Of a stretch of DNA of 64,000 bases, positions 43,077 to 50,711 are shown piece by piece. Position numbers and translations under genes: made by a program. The notes beneath the pieces were generated by a model. The model did not search any database. It saw nothing but the letters and a program-made list of their open reading frames with translations, and was not told the DNA's origin. The stretch comes from JBQTKD01 sp963703165 (GTDB lineage Bacteria > Actinomycetota > Actinomycetes > Sporichthyales > Sporichthyaceae): NCBI GenBank assembly GCA_963703165.1, contig OY969798.1, forward strand, positions 3,100,001 through 3,164,000. The letters are read 5' to 3'. The stretch's first letter is position 1. Every line of letters begins with the position of its first letter.

Positions 43077-43255
43077 CAACCATTGCGCACGACGTGCGCA
43101 ATGGTTGCGAGAAACCGGGACATTTCGGACATTCGACGACCACTACGCACGACGTGCGTAGTGGTTGCGAGCGCCTGTCAGTCGTTGTGGCGCCACAAAC
43201 CAGGACAAACTGGACACATTCACGACCTTGTCGCACGTCGTGCGCAGTGGTCGTG
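43077..43255. repeat. Repeat B, copy 1: three related palindromes with core linkers
   Basis: Palindromes are centred near 43092 (CAACCATTGCGCAC arms of 14 bp), 43152 (ACCACTACGCAC arms) and 43238 (CACGACC outer arms). All share the centre GCACGWCGTGC. The linkers carry AAACCGGGACA and CAAACCAGGACAAAC, the core in reverse orientation. The element is an inverted copy of 53607-53786. It fills the gap between converging acyltransferase and rsbN-like genes. Confidence 0.87.
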
Positions 43256-43284
43256 ACCCGCCGACGGCCGACAACGACGGCTGC

Positions 43285-43340
43285 GGCGGCGAGCGTCAGC
43301 GAGCTCGCCCTCAGGGGGTGCGGGTGTCGAAGCCCCCGCT
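43285..43340. repeat. 56-bp repeat E, copy 2 (double hairpin after rsbN-like gene)
   Basis: It is 49 of 56 identical to 25330-25385. GGCGAGC/GCTCGCC forms a perfect 7-bp stem, and GGGGG/CCCCC a second. It lies 7 bp beyond the stop of the minus-strand rsbN-like gene. Confidence 0.75.
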
Positions 43341-43347
43341 ACGCAGA

Positions 43348-44628
43348 TCAGCGATCCGCAGATAAGTGCGCGCGCTTGCCGCCGAGGCGGTCGGCGCTGA
43401 AGTCCAGGCCGGCGGTGAGGCTGCCGGGGATAGCGGTGTCGATGGAGTAGTCGGGCAGCGGGAGCAGGCTGAGCAGCATGGCGTCGGCGCCGGAGTTGGA
43501 GCCGGCCGACCTCGTCGGGCCGCCGCCGGTGCTGACGGACTTGTGGCCGGCACCGAGGCCGTCCACCGCGCCGACGCTGGCTGCGCCCTTCTCTCCCATG
43601 AGCTCTACCTCGACGAGCTTGCTGACGTCCTGCTCCATCTGCGCCTGCATCTCGGCGTGCTGCTTCTGCTGCTTCTCGGCGTCCTTGGCCGCCTGCGCGG
43701 CCTTCTTCTCCGCGTCGCGCTGGGCCTTGGCCACGGCGGCGTCGATGTCGTGCACGGTCTTGTCGACGTCGATCGTGACCGGGGCACGCTTGACGTAGGT
43801 GCGGCTCGCGCGGGCCGTCACGCCCGGGCGCTCGGCCAGGGGGCTGGAGATGGCGGCCGCCGTCGGGAGGGCGGAGCGACCGGTCGCGTCGGCGACCCGG
43901 GCAGCGATGACCTCGAGCTCACCGATCAGCGAGTCCTGCTTGGGCAGCAGCTCGACGGGCAGCAGGCCACGCACCTGGGCCAGCTCCGCGCCACGTTCGG
44001 CGAGGAAAGCCTCGAGTGGGGCAAGCACGGTGGCGTCGGCCGTCGCGCTGAAGGCGGCGAAGAAACGCTCCGCGCCCTCGGCGAGAGACGACGAGGCGGC
44101 GGACAGGGTGTCCCGCAGCTCCTGCACCAGCGCCGGGTCGTCCGCGGCAGCGGGGTTACGTGCCAGCAGGCCCTGCACCTCGGCGAGGCGGGTCGCCGCG
44201 ATCGTCAGGTATTGCTTGGCCTTGTCCAGTTCCGAGCCGGCGAGCGCGAGCTGGACCTGCTCGACGGCGCGCTTGACCTCGTAGAGCCGGTCGCCGGGCA
44301 GTGCGTCGCTGCTGGCGACAGCGGTCGCCGCGACCCCACCGGTGGAGATGGCCAGCACGGCGCCGGCGGCAACGAGACGCCGACGCCACGGTGTCGCGGG
44401 CGCGAAGGCCGGCACCGGGGCCACGCCCACCGCGCCGACCGCCAGCAGGCGGTTGCGCAGGGCAAGTCGGAAGTCCTCGGCAGGAGCGCCCACCGCGAGG
44501 CTCGGGCCGATGGCCCCGGCCAGTCGGGCGTACTGCACCAGCGCCACGTCGTCGCTGCCGCCCTCAAGGGCCGCGGCGAACCGCCGTGCGCGTCGCAGAT
44601 CCTGTGGCCTCACCGTCACGGGTGCCAC
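43348..44628 (-). CDS. DUF5667 membrane protein, probable anti-sigma factor for BldN (RsbN-like)
   Basis: About 426 residues from GTG 44628 (GTG 44619 and an upstream start at 44670 are alternatives). An N-terminal cytoplasmic domain (QDLRRARRFAAALEGGSDDV) is followed by one membrane segment (RRLVAAGAVLAISTGGVAA) and a DUF5667 domain (PGDRLYEVKRAVEQVQLALA). A helical, Lys/Gln-rich part (AAQAAKDAEKQQKQHAEM) and an unordered tail follow. It sits directly downstream of bldN, as rsbN does in Streptomyces, where RsbN holds BldN at the membrane. The role is inferred from position and topology. Confidence 0.82.
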   Translation of the reverse strand: MAPVTVRPQDLRRARRFAAALEGGSDDVALVQYARLAGAIGPSLAVGAPAEDFRLALRNRLLAVGAVGVAPVPAFAPATPWRRRLVAAGAVLAISTGGVAATAVASSDALPGDRLYEVKRAVEQVQLALAGSELDKAKQYLTIAATRLAEVQGLLARNPAAADDPALVQELRDTLSAASSSLAEGAERFFAAFSATADATVLAPLEAFLAERGAELAQVRGLLPVELLPKQDSLIGELEVIAARVADATGRSALPTAAAISSPLAERPGVTARASRTYVKRAPVTIDVDKTVHDIDAAVAKAQRDAEKKAAQAAKDAEKQQKQHAEMQAQMEQDVSKLVEVELMGEKGAASVGAVDGLGAGHKSVSTGGGPTRSAGSNSGADAMLLSLLPLPDYSIDTAIPGSLTAGLDFSADRLGGKRAHLSADR

Positions 44629-44740
44629 CCCCGCCCTTCTGGTGCCCGCCTGACACCTTGATCGACCCAACGATCGGGGATCGGCCAGGTTACGGGGCGC
44701 GACCGGAACGTGGCCGATGTGCGCGCCTTGCGTGATGCGC

Positions 44741-45487
44741 TCATCGGGTTCCTTCCGGCAGGAGTTGCGCCAGCGTACGCACAGCCCGGTACTGCAGGGT
44801 CTTGATGGCGCCCTCGTTCTTGCCCATGATCTTCGCCGTTTCGGCCACGGACAGTCCCTGCAGGAAGCGGAGCACGAGGCACTCCTGCTGGGCGGGGTTG
44901 AGTTGCTTGACGGCGGTGAGCAGGGCGGCGTTGGTGAACGAGCGCAGCACCGCGCCCTCGGGGCTCTCGGCGGCGTCCTGGCTGCTCTCGGTGGTCACCA
45001 TGTCCGCGATGGTGATCTCCAGGCGGAACCGGCTCGACTTGTAGTGGTCGGCGATCAGGTTGCGGGCGATGGTGATCAGCCAGGCGCCGAAGTCGCGACC
45101 CTGCCAGGTGAACCCGCCCATGCCGCGCAGCGCGCGCAGGAATGTCTCGCTGGTCAGGTCCTCGGCCAGCGGGCGGGTGCCGACGCGGTAGGAGATGTAC
45201 CGGAAGACGACGTCCAGGTACCGGTCGTAGAGTCCGGCGAACGCGTCGCTGTCGCCGGCCTTGGCCGCCTCGACGAGGTCCTCGACGGTGTCACCGCGTG
45301 TGGCGGGCATCGAGGGCTTGTACGGCTGCGCGGGTGAGGGCAGGCCGTAGACGGGCTGGGTCGCCGCCGTCGCGTTGCTCACCGAGGACAGCACCTGTCC
45401 ACCGCGCGGCCCGGAGGCCTGCGAATCGGCGAGCACGGCCGCACGCAGGCCCGGCAGGCCTGGTGCGGACGAGGGCGGTCGGAACAC
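44741..45487 (-). CDS. bldN: ECF-type RNA polymerase sigma factor BldN
   Basis: A 248-residue sigma-70 family factor. Region 2 (AGLYDRYLDVVFRYISYRVG, LAEDLTSETFLRALRGM, FGAWLITIARNLIADHYKSS) and region 4 (LNPAQQECLVLRFLQGLSVA, ETAKIMGKNEGAIKTLQYRA) closely resemble Streptomyces BldN. An N-terminal extension of about 65 residues precedes region 2; Streptomyces BldN is made as a proprotein with a similar extension. The start is GTG 45487, with GGGGAG 4 bp upstream. It controls aerial development genes in Streptomyces. The 224-bp upstream gap is unusually AT-rich and probably holds its promoter. Confidence 0.9.
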   Translation of the reverse strand: MFRPPSSAPGLPGLRAAVLADSQASGPRGGQVLSSVSNATAATQPVYGLPSPAQPYKPSMPATRGDTVEDLVEAAKAGDSDAFAGLYDRYLDVVFRYISYRVGTRPLAEDLTSETFLRALRGMGGFTWQGRDFGAWLITIARNLIADHYKSSRFRLEITIADMVTTESSQDAAESPEGAVLRSFTNAALLTAVKQLNPAQQECLVLRFLQGLSVAETAKIMGKNEGAIKTLQYRAVRTLAQLLPEGTR

Positions 45488-45711
45488 TCGGCTCCCCTGA
45501 TTACGGCGGGACGGGCTAGAGGGGTTTTCAATCCGAATGGGTTGATGGTAGTTGGCGTCGCGGACAGATAACAGATTAGGTGAACGAACTTTGACCAATC
45601 GGGCCGGATCGGTCCGAGCGATCAAATTTCCGAGCCGCCGTCAATGGATCACAGTGGTGTAGTTATTTCCCAGCGAACTGTGTCGCGAGGCTTACCCGGC
45701 GGCCCGTCGAC

Positions 45712-46566
45712 TCAACCGCTGTGGCGTCGCCCCAGGGAGACCGCCGCGGCGATACCGCCGGCCACCGCCCCGGCGCCGGCGGCCGTGGGCAGACCGATCT
45801 TGGCCGCCTTGCGCCCCGTCCGGTAGTCGCGGATGCGCCATCCGTTGGCCTTGGCGTGGCTGCGCAGTTTGGCATCCGGGTTCACCGCGCAGGGGTGGCC
45901 GACCAGCGACAGCAGGGGGATGTCGTTGGCCGAGTCGCTGTAGGCGGAACAACGCTCCAGATCGAGGTTCTCCGAGCGTGCGAGCGCCGCGACGGCGTCC
46001 GCCTTGGCCGGTCCGTGCAGGGGCGTGCCGTTGAGTCGTCCGGTGTAGAAGCCGTCGTGCACCTCGGCGACGGTGCCCAGCGCGCCGGTCAGTCCGAGGC
46101 GGTCGGCGATGGTGCGGGCCAACTCGATCGGGGTCGCGGTCACCAGCCACACCCGTTGCCCGGCGTCGAGGTGCATCTGGGCCAGTCCGCGGGTCCCGGG
46201 CCAGATGCGCTTGGAGATCAGCTCGTCGAAGATCTCCTCGCCGACCTGTTGCAACTCCGCAACCGAATGGCCCTCGATGAAGGCCAGGGCCCGAGCCTGA
46301 GCCGAATTCATGTGATCGAGGTCCTCGGAGCCCGCGACGATGAATTTCGCCTGCATCAGGGCAAATCGGACAATATCCGCATTTGTGAGAAATCGCCTCG
46401 CGTAAAGGCCCCTGGCGAGATGGAAGATCGAGGCCCCTCGGACGATCGTGTTGTCGACGTCGAAGAAGGCCGCAGCCGCCGGTTCGGGCTCGGGCGGGTC
46501 TGCGGGCGAGGTCTGAGCCGGCAGGGGCGCGACGCGCCCCGTATCCGTTGCCTGGTCCACCGCCAT
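45712..46566 (-). CDS. HAD-IB family phosphatase (SerB-like)
   Basis: A 284-residue HAD hydrolase of subfamily IB. Motif I is FFDVDNTIVRG (DxDxT), motif II VTATPIELA and motif IV YSDSANDIPLL. The C-terminus ends with a Gly/Ala-rich hydrophobic stretch (AAGAGAVAGGIAAAVSLG) that may touch the membrane. It resembles Rv0505c (SerB1) and the HAD gene near bldN in Streptomyces. The substrate is unknown. The start is ATG 46566. Confidence 0.88.
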   Translation of the reverse strand: MAVDQATDTGRVAPLPAQTSPADPPEPEPAAAAFFDVDNTIVRGASIFHLARGLYARRFLTNADIVRFALMQAKFIVAGSEDLDHMNSAQARALAFIEGHSVAELQQVGEEIFDELISKRIWPGTRGLAQMHLDAGQRVWLVTATPIELARTIADRLGLTGALGTVAEVHDGFYTGRLNGTPLHGPAKADAVAALARSENLDLERCSAYSDSANDIPLLSLVGHPCAVNPDAKLRSHAKANGWRIRDYRTGRKAAKIGLPTAAGAGAVAGGIAAAVSLGRRHSG

Positions 46567-46642
46567 CGCCCCTGGAGCGTAGCGGCCGGTTCCGACGCTG
46601 CGGGCCTGGCAGACTCGCCTGACATGGGCTCGGGGGTGTGGG

Positions 46643-48151
46643 GTGGCTAACGTCGCGGACCTGCTCCGAGCCGCCGCGGGCGCCGACGGCGGGCGACCTG
46701 CCCTGGTCGGGCCCGCGACCGCGGTCACCTGGGGCGAACTGGATGCCGACGTCGACGCGCTGGCCGGGGGTCTGCGGGCCGCCGACCTGCGCCTGGGGGA
46801 CCGGGTCGGCCTGCTGCTCCGCTCGCCGGCGCATTTCGTGCCCGCCTACCTCGCGGTGCTGCGCGCCGGACTGATCGCCGTCCCGGTGGACCTCCACAGC
46901 TCCGGACCGGAGGTCGGGCGGGCTCTGATCGACAGTGCGGCCCGGCTGCTGGTCGTCGACGGCCCCACCCGCACCGTCGGCAACGAGGGAGTGCAGATCG
47001 CCGCCGCCGCCGGGTTCGGGGTGCGGCTGGTCGATGCCGACGCCGACGGAGCCGACGGACTGGCGACCCTGCGGTCCGCCGGAGCACATCGCGACGCCGC
47101 GGCGACTCCAGGCGGCGAGGCGGTCGCGGTGCTGCTGGAGACCGCCGGTTCCGGGGGGCGCCCCAAGCGGGCGATGCTGTCGCACCGGGCGTTGCTGGCG
47201 AACCTCGACCAGTGCGCGGCACTGGACCCCGCGCCGGTGACGGCGGAGGACAGGGTGCTGCTGGTTCTCCCGCTCTCCGGCGTCTTCGGGGTCAGCACTG
47301 TCCTGGGGCAGGTGTTGCGCGCCGGGGCGACGATGGTCCTTGCCGGAGAGCTGGCTCCAGCCGCGCTGCTCGCCCAGGTCGCGTCGGCCGGCGTGACCAG
47401 CGTCGCCGGGCCACCCGCCCTGTTTCTCGCCTGGGCAGCCCTCCCCGAGGCTCGCGAGAGCCTCGCCGGGCTACGGGTGCTGGTCAGTGGCTCGGCCCCG
47501 TTACGCGCCGAGACGGCCACGGCCTTTGCCGCCGGCACCGGTAGGCGGCTCGGCCAGGGCTACGGGCTCACCGAGGCCGCCGGGGTGGTAGCGGCCGATA
47601 TCAGTGGCGCCAAGCCGGGCTCCGTCGGGAAAGCCCTCCCCGGGATCGCGGTGCGCCTGCTCGACGGCGGCCGGGAGGTCGACGAGGGCGACCCCGGCGA
47701 GGTGTGGGTGCGCGGGAAGAACCTTTTCTCCGGTTACTGGCCAGATGGACACGGCGGCCCGGACGTCGACGGCTGGTTCGGTACGGGGGACCTGGCCTGG
47801 GCCGACGCCGACGGAGCCCTGTTCATGGTCAGCCAACGGGCCGACGTCATCGTGGTCAGCGGATTCACCGTCTACCCCGGGGAGGTGGAGGATGTGCTGA
47901 GCAGCCACCCGAGCGTGCAGGAGGCAGCCGTGGTCGCCGTCGCCGACGAACTCACCGGTGCCGCTGTGAAGGCGCTCGTGGTCACCGCGCAGGGCACGGT
48001 CCCCGACGTGGAGGAGCTCCGGGCCTGGTGCGCGACCCGGCTCAGCCGCTTCAAAGTGCCCCGCCGGATCGAGGTCGTCGAGGCACTTCCGCACTCCTCG
48101 GCCGGGAGTGTCGCCCGCGGTCGCCTACGTCCGACCGTGGAGGACTCGTGA
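46643..48151 (+). CDS. AMP-binding (acyl-CoA synthetase-like) protein, catalytic lysine absent
   Basis: A 502-residue ANL-superfamily protein. The phosphate loop is a variant (ETAGSGGRPKRAMLSH), while GYGLTEAAG, GTGDLAWADADG and the hinge QRADVIVVSGFTVYPGEVE are normal. The C-terminal motif that normally carries the adenylation lysine (SGK) reads SSAGSVARGRLR, with Ser in its place. It may ligate slowly, do only the thioester half-reaction, or bind without catalysis. The start is GTG 46643. It overlaps the glutaredoxin-like gene (GTGA). Confidence 0.85.
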   Translation: MANVADLLRAAAGADGGRPALVGPATAVTWGELDADVDALAGGLRAADLRLGDRVGLLLRSPAHFVPAYLAVLRAGLIAVPVDLHSSGPEVGRALIDSAARLLVVDGPTRTVGNEGVQIAAAAGFGVRLVDADADGADGLATLRSAGAHRDAAATPGGEAVAVLLETAGSGGRPKRAMLSHRALLANLDQCAALDPAPVTAEDRVLLVLPLSGVFGVSTVLGQVLRAGATMVLAGELAPAALLAQVASAGVTSVAGPPALFLAWAALPEARESLAGLRVLVSGSAPLRAETATAFAAGTGRRLGQGYGLTEAAGVVAADISGAKPGSVGKALPGIAVRLLDGGREVDEGDPGEVWVRGKNLFSGYWPDGHGGPDVDGWFGTGDLAWADADGALFMVSQRADVIVVSGFTVYPGEVEDVLSSHPSVQEAAVVAVADELTGAAVKALVVTAQGTVPDVEELRAWCATRLSRFKVPRRIEVVEALPHSSAGSVARGRLRPTVEDS

Positions 48152-48390
48152 GTGAACGCAAGGTCACGTTGCTGGGCAAGGCCGGCTGTCATCTGTGCGA
48201 GGACGCCCGCGCCGTGATCGCCGCCGTGTGCGCAGAACTGAGCGTCGAATGGGAAGAACTCGACATCACGACCGACGACGCGCTCTACGAGCGGTGGTGG
48301 GAGCAGATCCCGGTGACCCTGGTCGACGGCGTCCAGCACGACTTCTGGCGCGTTGATCCAGATCGGTTGCGGGCGGCGCTCACGGCCTGA
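48148..48390 (+). CDS. Glutaredoxin-like thiol protein
   Basis: An 80-residue thioredoxin-fold protein with the redox motif CHLC (KAGCHLCEDAR) and the cis-Pro IPVTLVDG. It resembles Rv0508 and the glutaredoxin-like gene upstream of rex in Streptomyces. It is probably a small disulfide reductase. The start is GTG 48148, overlapping the previous stop by 4 bp. Confidence 0.88.
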   Translation: MSERKVTLLGKAGCHLCEDARAVIAAVCAELSVEWEELDITTDDALYERWWEQIPVTLVDGVQHDFWRVDPDRLRAALTA

Positions 48391-48428
48391 CCGGCGTCCA
48401 CATGCTGAGACGACGCAGGTCGCCGAGT

Positions 48429-48446
48429 TTGTTCCCGCGTTCACAA
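48429..48446. promoter_or_regulatory. Rex operator (ROP) upstream of rex-hemACD
   Basis: TTGTTCCCGCGTTCACAA matches the ROP consensus form TTGTGAACGCGTTCACAA at 15 of 18 bases; the right half-site is perfect. It lies 41 bp before the rex start. Rex dissociates when NADH/NAD rises, so rex and the heme genes should be induced when respiration is limited. Confidence 0.75.
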
Positions 48447-48487
48447 GTGCTTACCCTGGCGTCCGCAGCGAAGCCAACGGAGGCAGC

Positions 48488-49204
48488 TTGAGTGCCGTCC
48501 CGCCCCAGCCGGTGGATATCGGTCGTGGCTCTCGCGCGACGCGTCGCGGGGGACTCCCGGACGCCACCGTCGCCCGACTCCCTGAGTATCTACGGGCGCT
48601 GCTCGCCTGTTCCGAGCGGGGTATCGAGACCGTCTCCTCCGAGTCGCTGGCCGCCGCGGCCGGGGTCAACTCGGCGAAGTTGCGCAAGGACCTGTCCTAT
48701 CTCGGCTCCTACGGCATCCGCGGGGTCGGCTACGACGTCGAGTACCTGCTCGGCCAGATCTCCCGCGAACTCGGCCTCACCCAGGACTGGGCCGTGGCCA
48801 TCGTCGGTGTCGGTTCGCTGGGCCGCGCGCTCGCGAATTACGGCGGGTTCTCCTCCCGCGGCTTCCGCATCGTCGCCCTGCTGGACAACGACCCGACGCG
48901 CATCAGCACCACCGTGGCCGGGCGGACCGTGGACGACAGCGGCCGGCTCGAGGAGATCATCACCGCGCGCCGGGTCTCCATCGGCGTGCTCGCCACCCCC
49001 GCCCTCGCCGCGCAGGGCATCTGCGACCGGCTCGTCGCCTCCGGGGTCCGCAGCATCCTCAACTTCGCCCCGGTGCTGCTGAACGTGCCGCCGGAGGTCG
49101 ACGTCCGCAAGGTCGACCTGTCGGTGGAGCTGCAGATCCTCGCGTGCCACGCCCAGCGCCGGTCCGAGCACTCGCCCCTGCCGACCGAGGCGGTGCTCTC
49201 ATGA
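48488..49204 (+). CDS. rex: Redox-sensing transcriptional repressor Rex
   Basis: A 238-residue Rex. The N-terminal winged helix (TVARLPEYLRALLACSERGI, SAKLRKDLSYLGSYGIRGVG) is followed by a Rossmann domain (VAIVGVGSLGRALANYGGF) that reads NADH/NAD, and a C-terminal swapped helix (NFAPVLLNVPPEVDVRKVDL). The start is TTG 48488, chosen because GGAGG precedes it by 5 bp. A Rex operator lies just upstream. It is first in rex-hemA-hemC-hemD, as in Streptomyces. Confidence 0.95.
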   Translation: MSAVPPQPVDIGRGSRATRRGGLPDATVARLPEYLRALLACSERGIETVSSESLAAAAGVNSAKLRKDLSYLGSYGIRGVGYDVEYLLGQISRELGLTQDWAVAIVGVGSLGRALANYGGFSSRGFRIVALLDNDPTRISTTVAGRTVDDSGRLEEIITARRVSIGVLATPALAAQGICDRLVASGVRSILNFAPVLLNVPPEVDVRKVDLSVELQILACHAQRRSEHSPLPTEAVLS

Positions 49205-49359
49205 GCTTGCGCAGCGAGCGAATCAGCGAGCAGAGCGCGATCGTGCCTCGCGGGGACGCCGAGGAACGAGGCGTTCACGTGAGCTTGCGCAGCGAGCGAA
49301 TCAGCAAGCAGAGCGCGTCGTGCCTCGTCGGCGTGCCGAGGAACGAGGCACGTCGATGA
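49201..49359 (+). other. Bridging ORF (52 codons) of two tandem repeat H units between rex and hemA
   Basis: ATG 49201 overlaps the rex stop (ATGA), and TGA 49357-49359 overlaps the hemA ATG 49356 (ATGA). It consists of two units of 78 and 77 bp (49201-49278 and 49279-49355), each opening RTGAGCTTGCGCAGCGAGCG. The peptide repeats SLRSERIS. Each unit ends in a hairpin with loop GAGGAACGA: GACGCC/GGCGTT and CGTGCC/GGCACG. It is a duplicated MIRU-like element; whether the peptide has a function is unknown. Confidence 0.7.
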
Positions 49360-50711
49360 GTGTTTTGGTGATGGGGCTGTCGCACCGCACCGGTCCGGTG
49401 AGCCTGCTCGAGCGGGTCTCCATCGGCGACGACGGGCTGAACAAGCTGCTCACCGACGCCGCGACGAGCGAGAACATCCGTGAGATCGCGGCGCTGTCCA
49501 CGTGCAACCGCATGGAGCTCTACGCCGACGTCGACAAGTTCCACGGCGGCCTCGCGGATCTGTCCGAGCTGCTCTGCCGGCACACGGCCTTCGGTCTGGA
49601 GCAGCTGCGCCCGCACCTCTACGTCCACTACGAGGACCGGGCCGTGCAGCACCTGTTCTCGGTGGCCTGCGGGTTGGACTCGATGGTCGTCGGCGAGAGC
49701 CAGATCCTCGGCCAGATCAAGGGCGCCCTCGGGCAGGCGCAGGAGCTCGGCACCGCCGGACGGGTGCTCAACGACCTCGTCCAGCAGGCGCTGCGGGTCG
49801 GCAAGTTGGCCCGCAGCAGCACCACGATCGACCAGGCCGGTCGCTCGTTGGTCGGCCTCGGTCTCGACCAGGCCGCGAGAGTGCTCGGCACTCTTGAGGG
49901 CCGCCGTGCGCTGGTGGTCGGCGCCGGCTCGATGAGCGCTCTCGCGGCGACGTCGCTGGTCCGGGCCGGTATCGGCGACCTGATCGTGGCCAACCGCACC
50001 CCGGAACGTGGGCAGCGCCTGGCCGGTGCCCTCGGCGGTCGCGCGGTCACCATGGACGAGGTCGTCGGCGAACTGGCCGACGTCGACCTGCTGGTCTGCT
50101 GCACCGGCGCCACGGGGCAGGTGCTCACCGCCGAGGACCTGCGCCTGGGCCGGCTCACCTCCGGGGACGCCCCGTTGGTCATCCTCGACCTGGCCATGCC
50201 GCGCGACATCGACCCCGATGCCGGTCTGTTGCCCGGCGTCACCCTGTTCGACCTGGCCGCCCTCGCCGGGCTGGCCGAGGCCGACGGCACCCCCGCCGAC
50301 GTCGAGGCGGTCCGGCGCATCGTCGTCTCCGAGGTGGGCGCCTTCACCGCCGGTCAGCGCGCCTCGCAGGTCGCGCCCACCGTCGTCGCCTTGCGGTCGA
50401 TGGCCGAGGACGTCGTCTCCGCCGAGATGGGGCGGCTGCGCTCGCGACTCCCTGACCTGGACGCCCGCGCGCAGGACGAGATCGCGCGCTCCGTGCGTCG
50501 CGTCGTCGACAAGCTGCTGCACGGCCCGACGGTCCGGGTGAAGGAACTCGCCGGCGGCCCGGACGGGGAGACCTACGCGACGGCGCTGCGCGAACTCTTC
50601 GACCTCGACCGCAACGCCGTCGAGGCGTTCACCCGCGCCGACCTCACCGCCGAGGAGGCCGCCGAGGCCGCCCTCGGGTTCGGTTTCCCGCGGCCGGGGG
50701 TGGAGCTGTGA
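49356..50711 (+). CDS. hemA: Glutamyl-tRNA reductase
   Basis: A 451-residue enzyme for the first step of C5 heme synthesis, reducing glutamyl-tRNA to glutamate-1-semialdehyde. The catalytic Cys is in ALSTCNRMELYA; GLSHRTGPVSLLERV, ESQILGQIKGA and the NADPH-binding VVGAGSMSALAA are typical. The C-terminal dimerisation helix is present. The start is ATG 49356, in an ATGA overlap with the bridging element. hemC overlaps its stop by 4 bp. Confidence 0.96.
   Translation: MSVLVMGLSHRTGPVSLLERVSIGDDGLNKLLTDAATSENIREIAALSTCNRMELYADVDKFHGGLADLSELLCRHTAFGLEQLRPHLYVHYEDRAVQHLFSVACGLDSMVVGESQILGQIKGALGQAQELGTAGRVLNDLVQQALRVGKLARSSTTIDQAGRSLVGLGLDQAARVLGTLEGRRALVVGAGSMSALAATSLVRAGIGDLIVANRTPERGQRLAGALGGRAVTMDEVVGELADVDLLVCCTGATGQVLTAEDLRLGRLTSGDAPLVILDLAMPRDIDPDAGLLPGVTLFDLAALAGLAEADGTPADVEAVRRIVVSEVGAFTAGQRASQVAPTVVALRSMAEDVVSAEMGRLRSRLPDLDARAQDEIARSVRRVVDKLLHGPTVRVKELAGGPDGETYATALRELFDLDRNAVEAFTRADLTAEEAAEAALGFGFPRPGVEL

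Noticed and set aside
43059..43347. Small ORFs translated from repeats B and E (with motifs such as TTTTHDVRSGCE)
   Set aside because: They follow the repeat sequence, have no ribosome sites, and similar frames occur at the other repeat copies.
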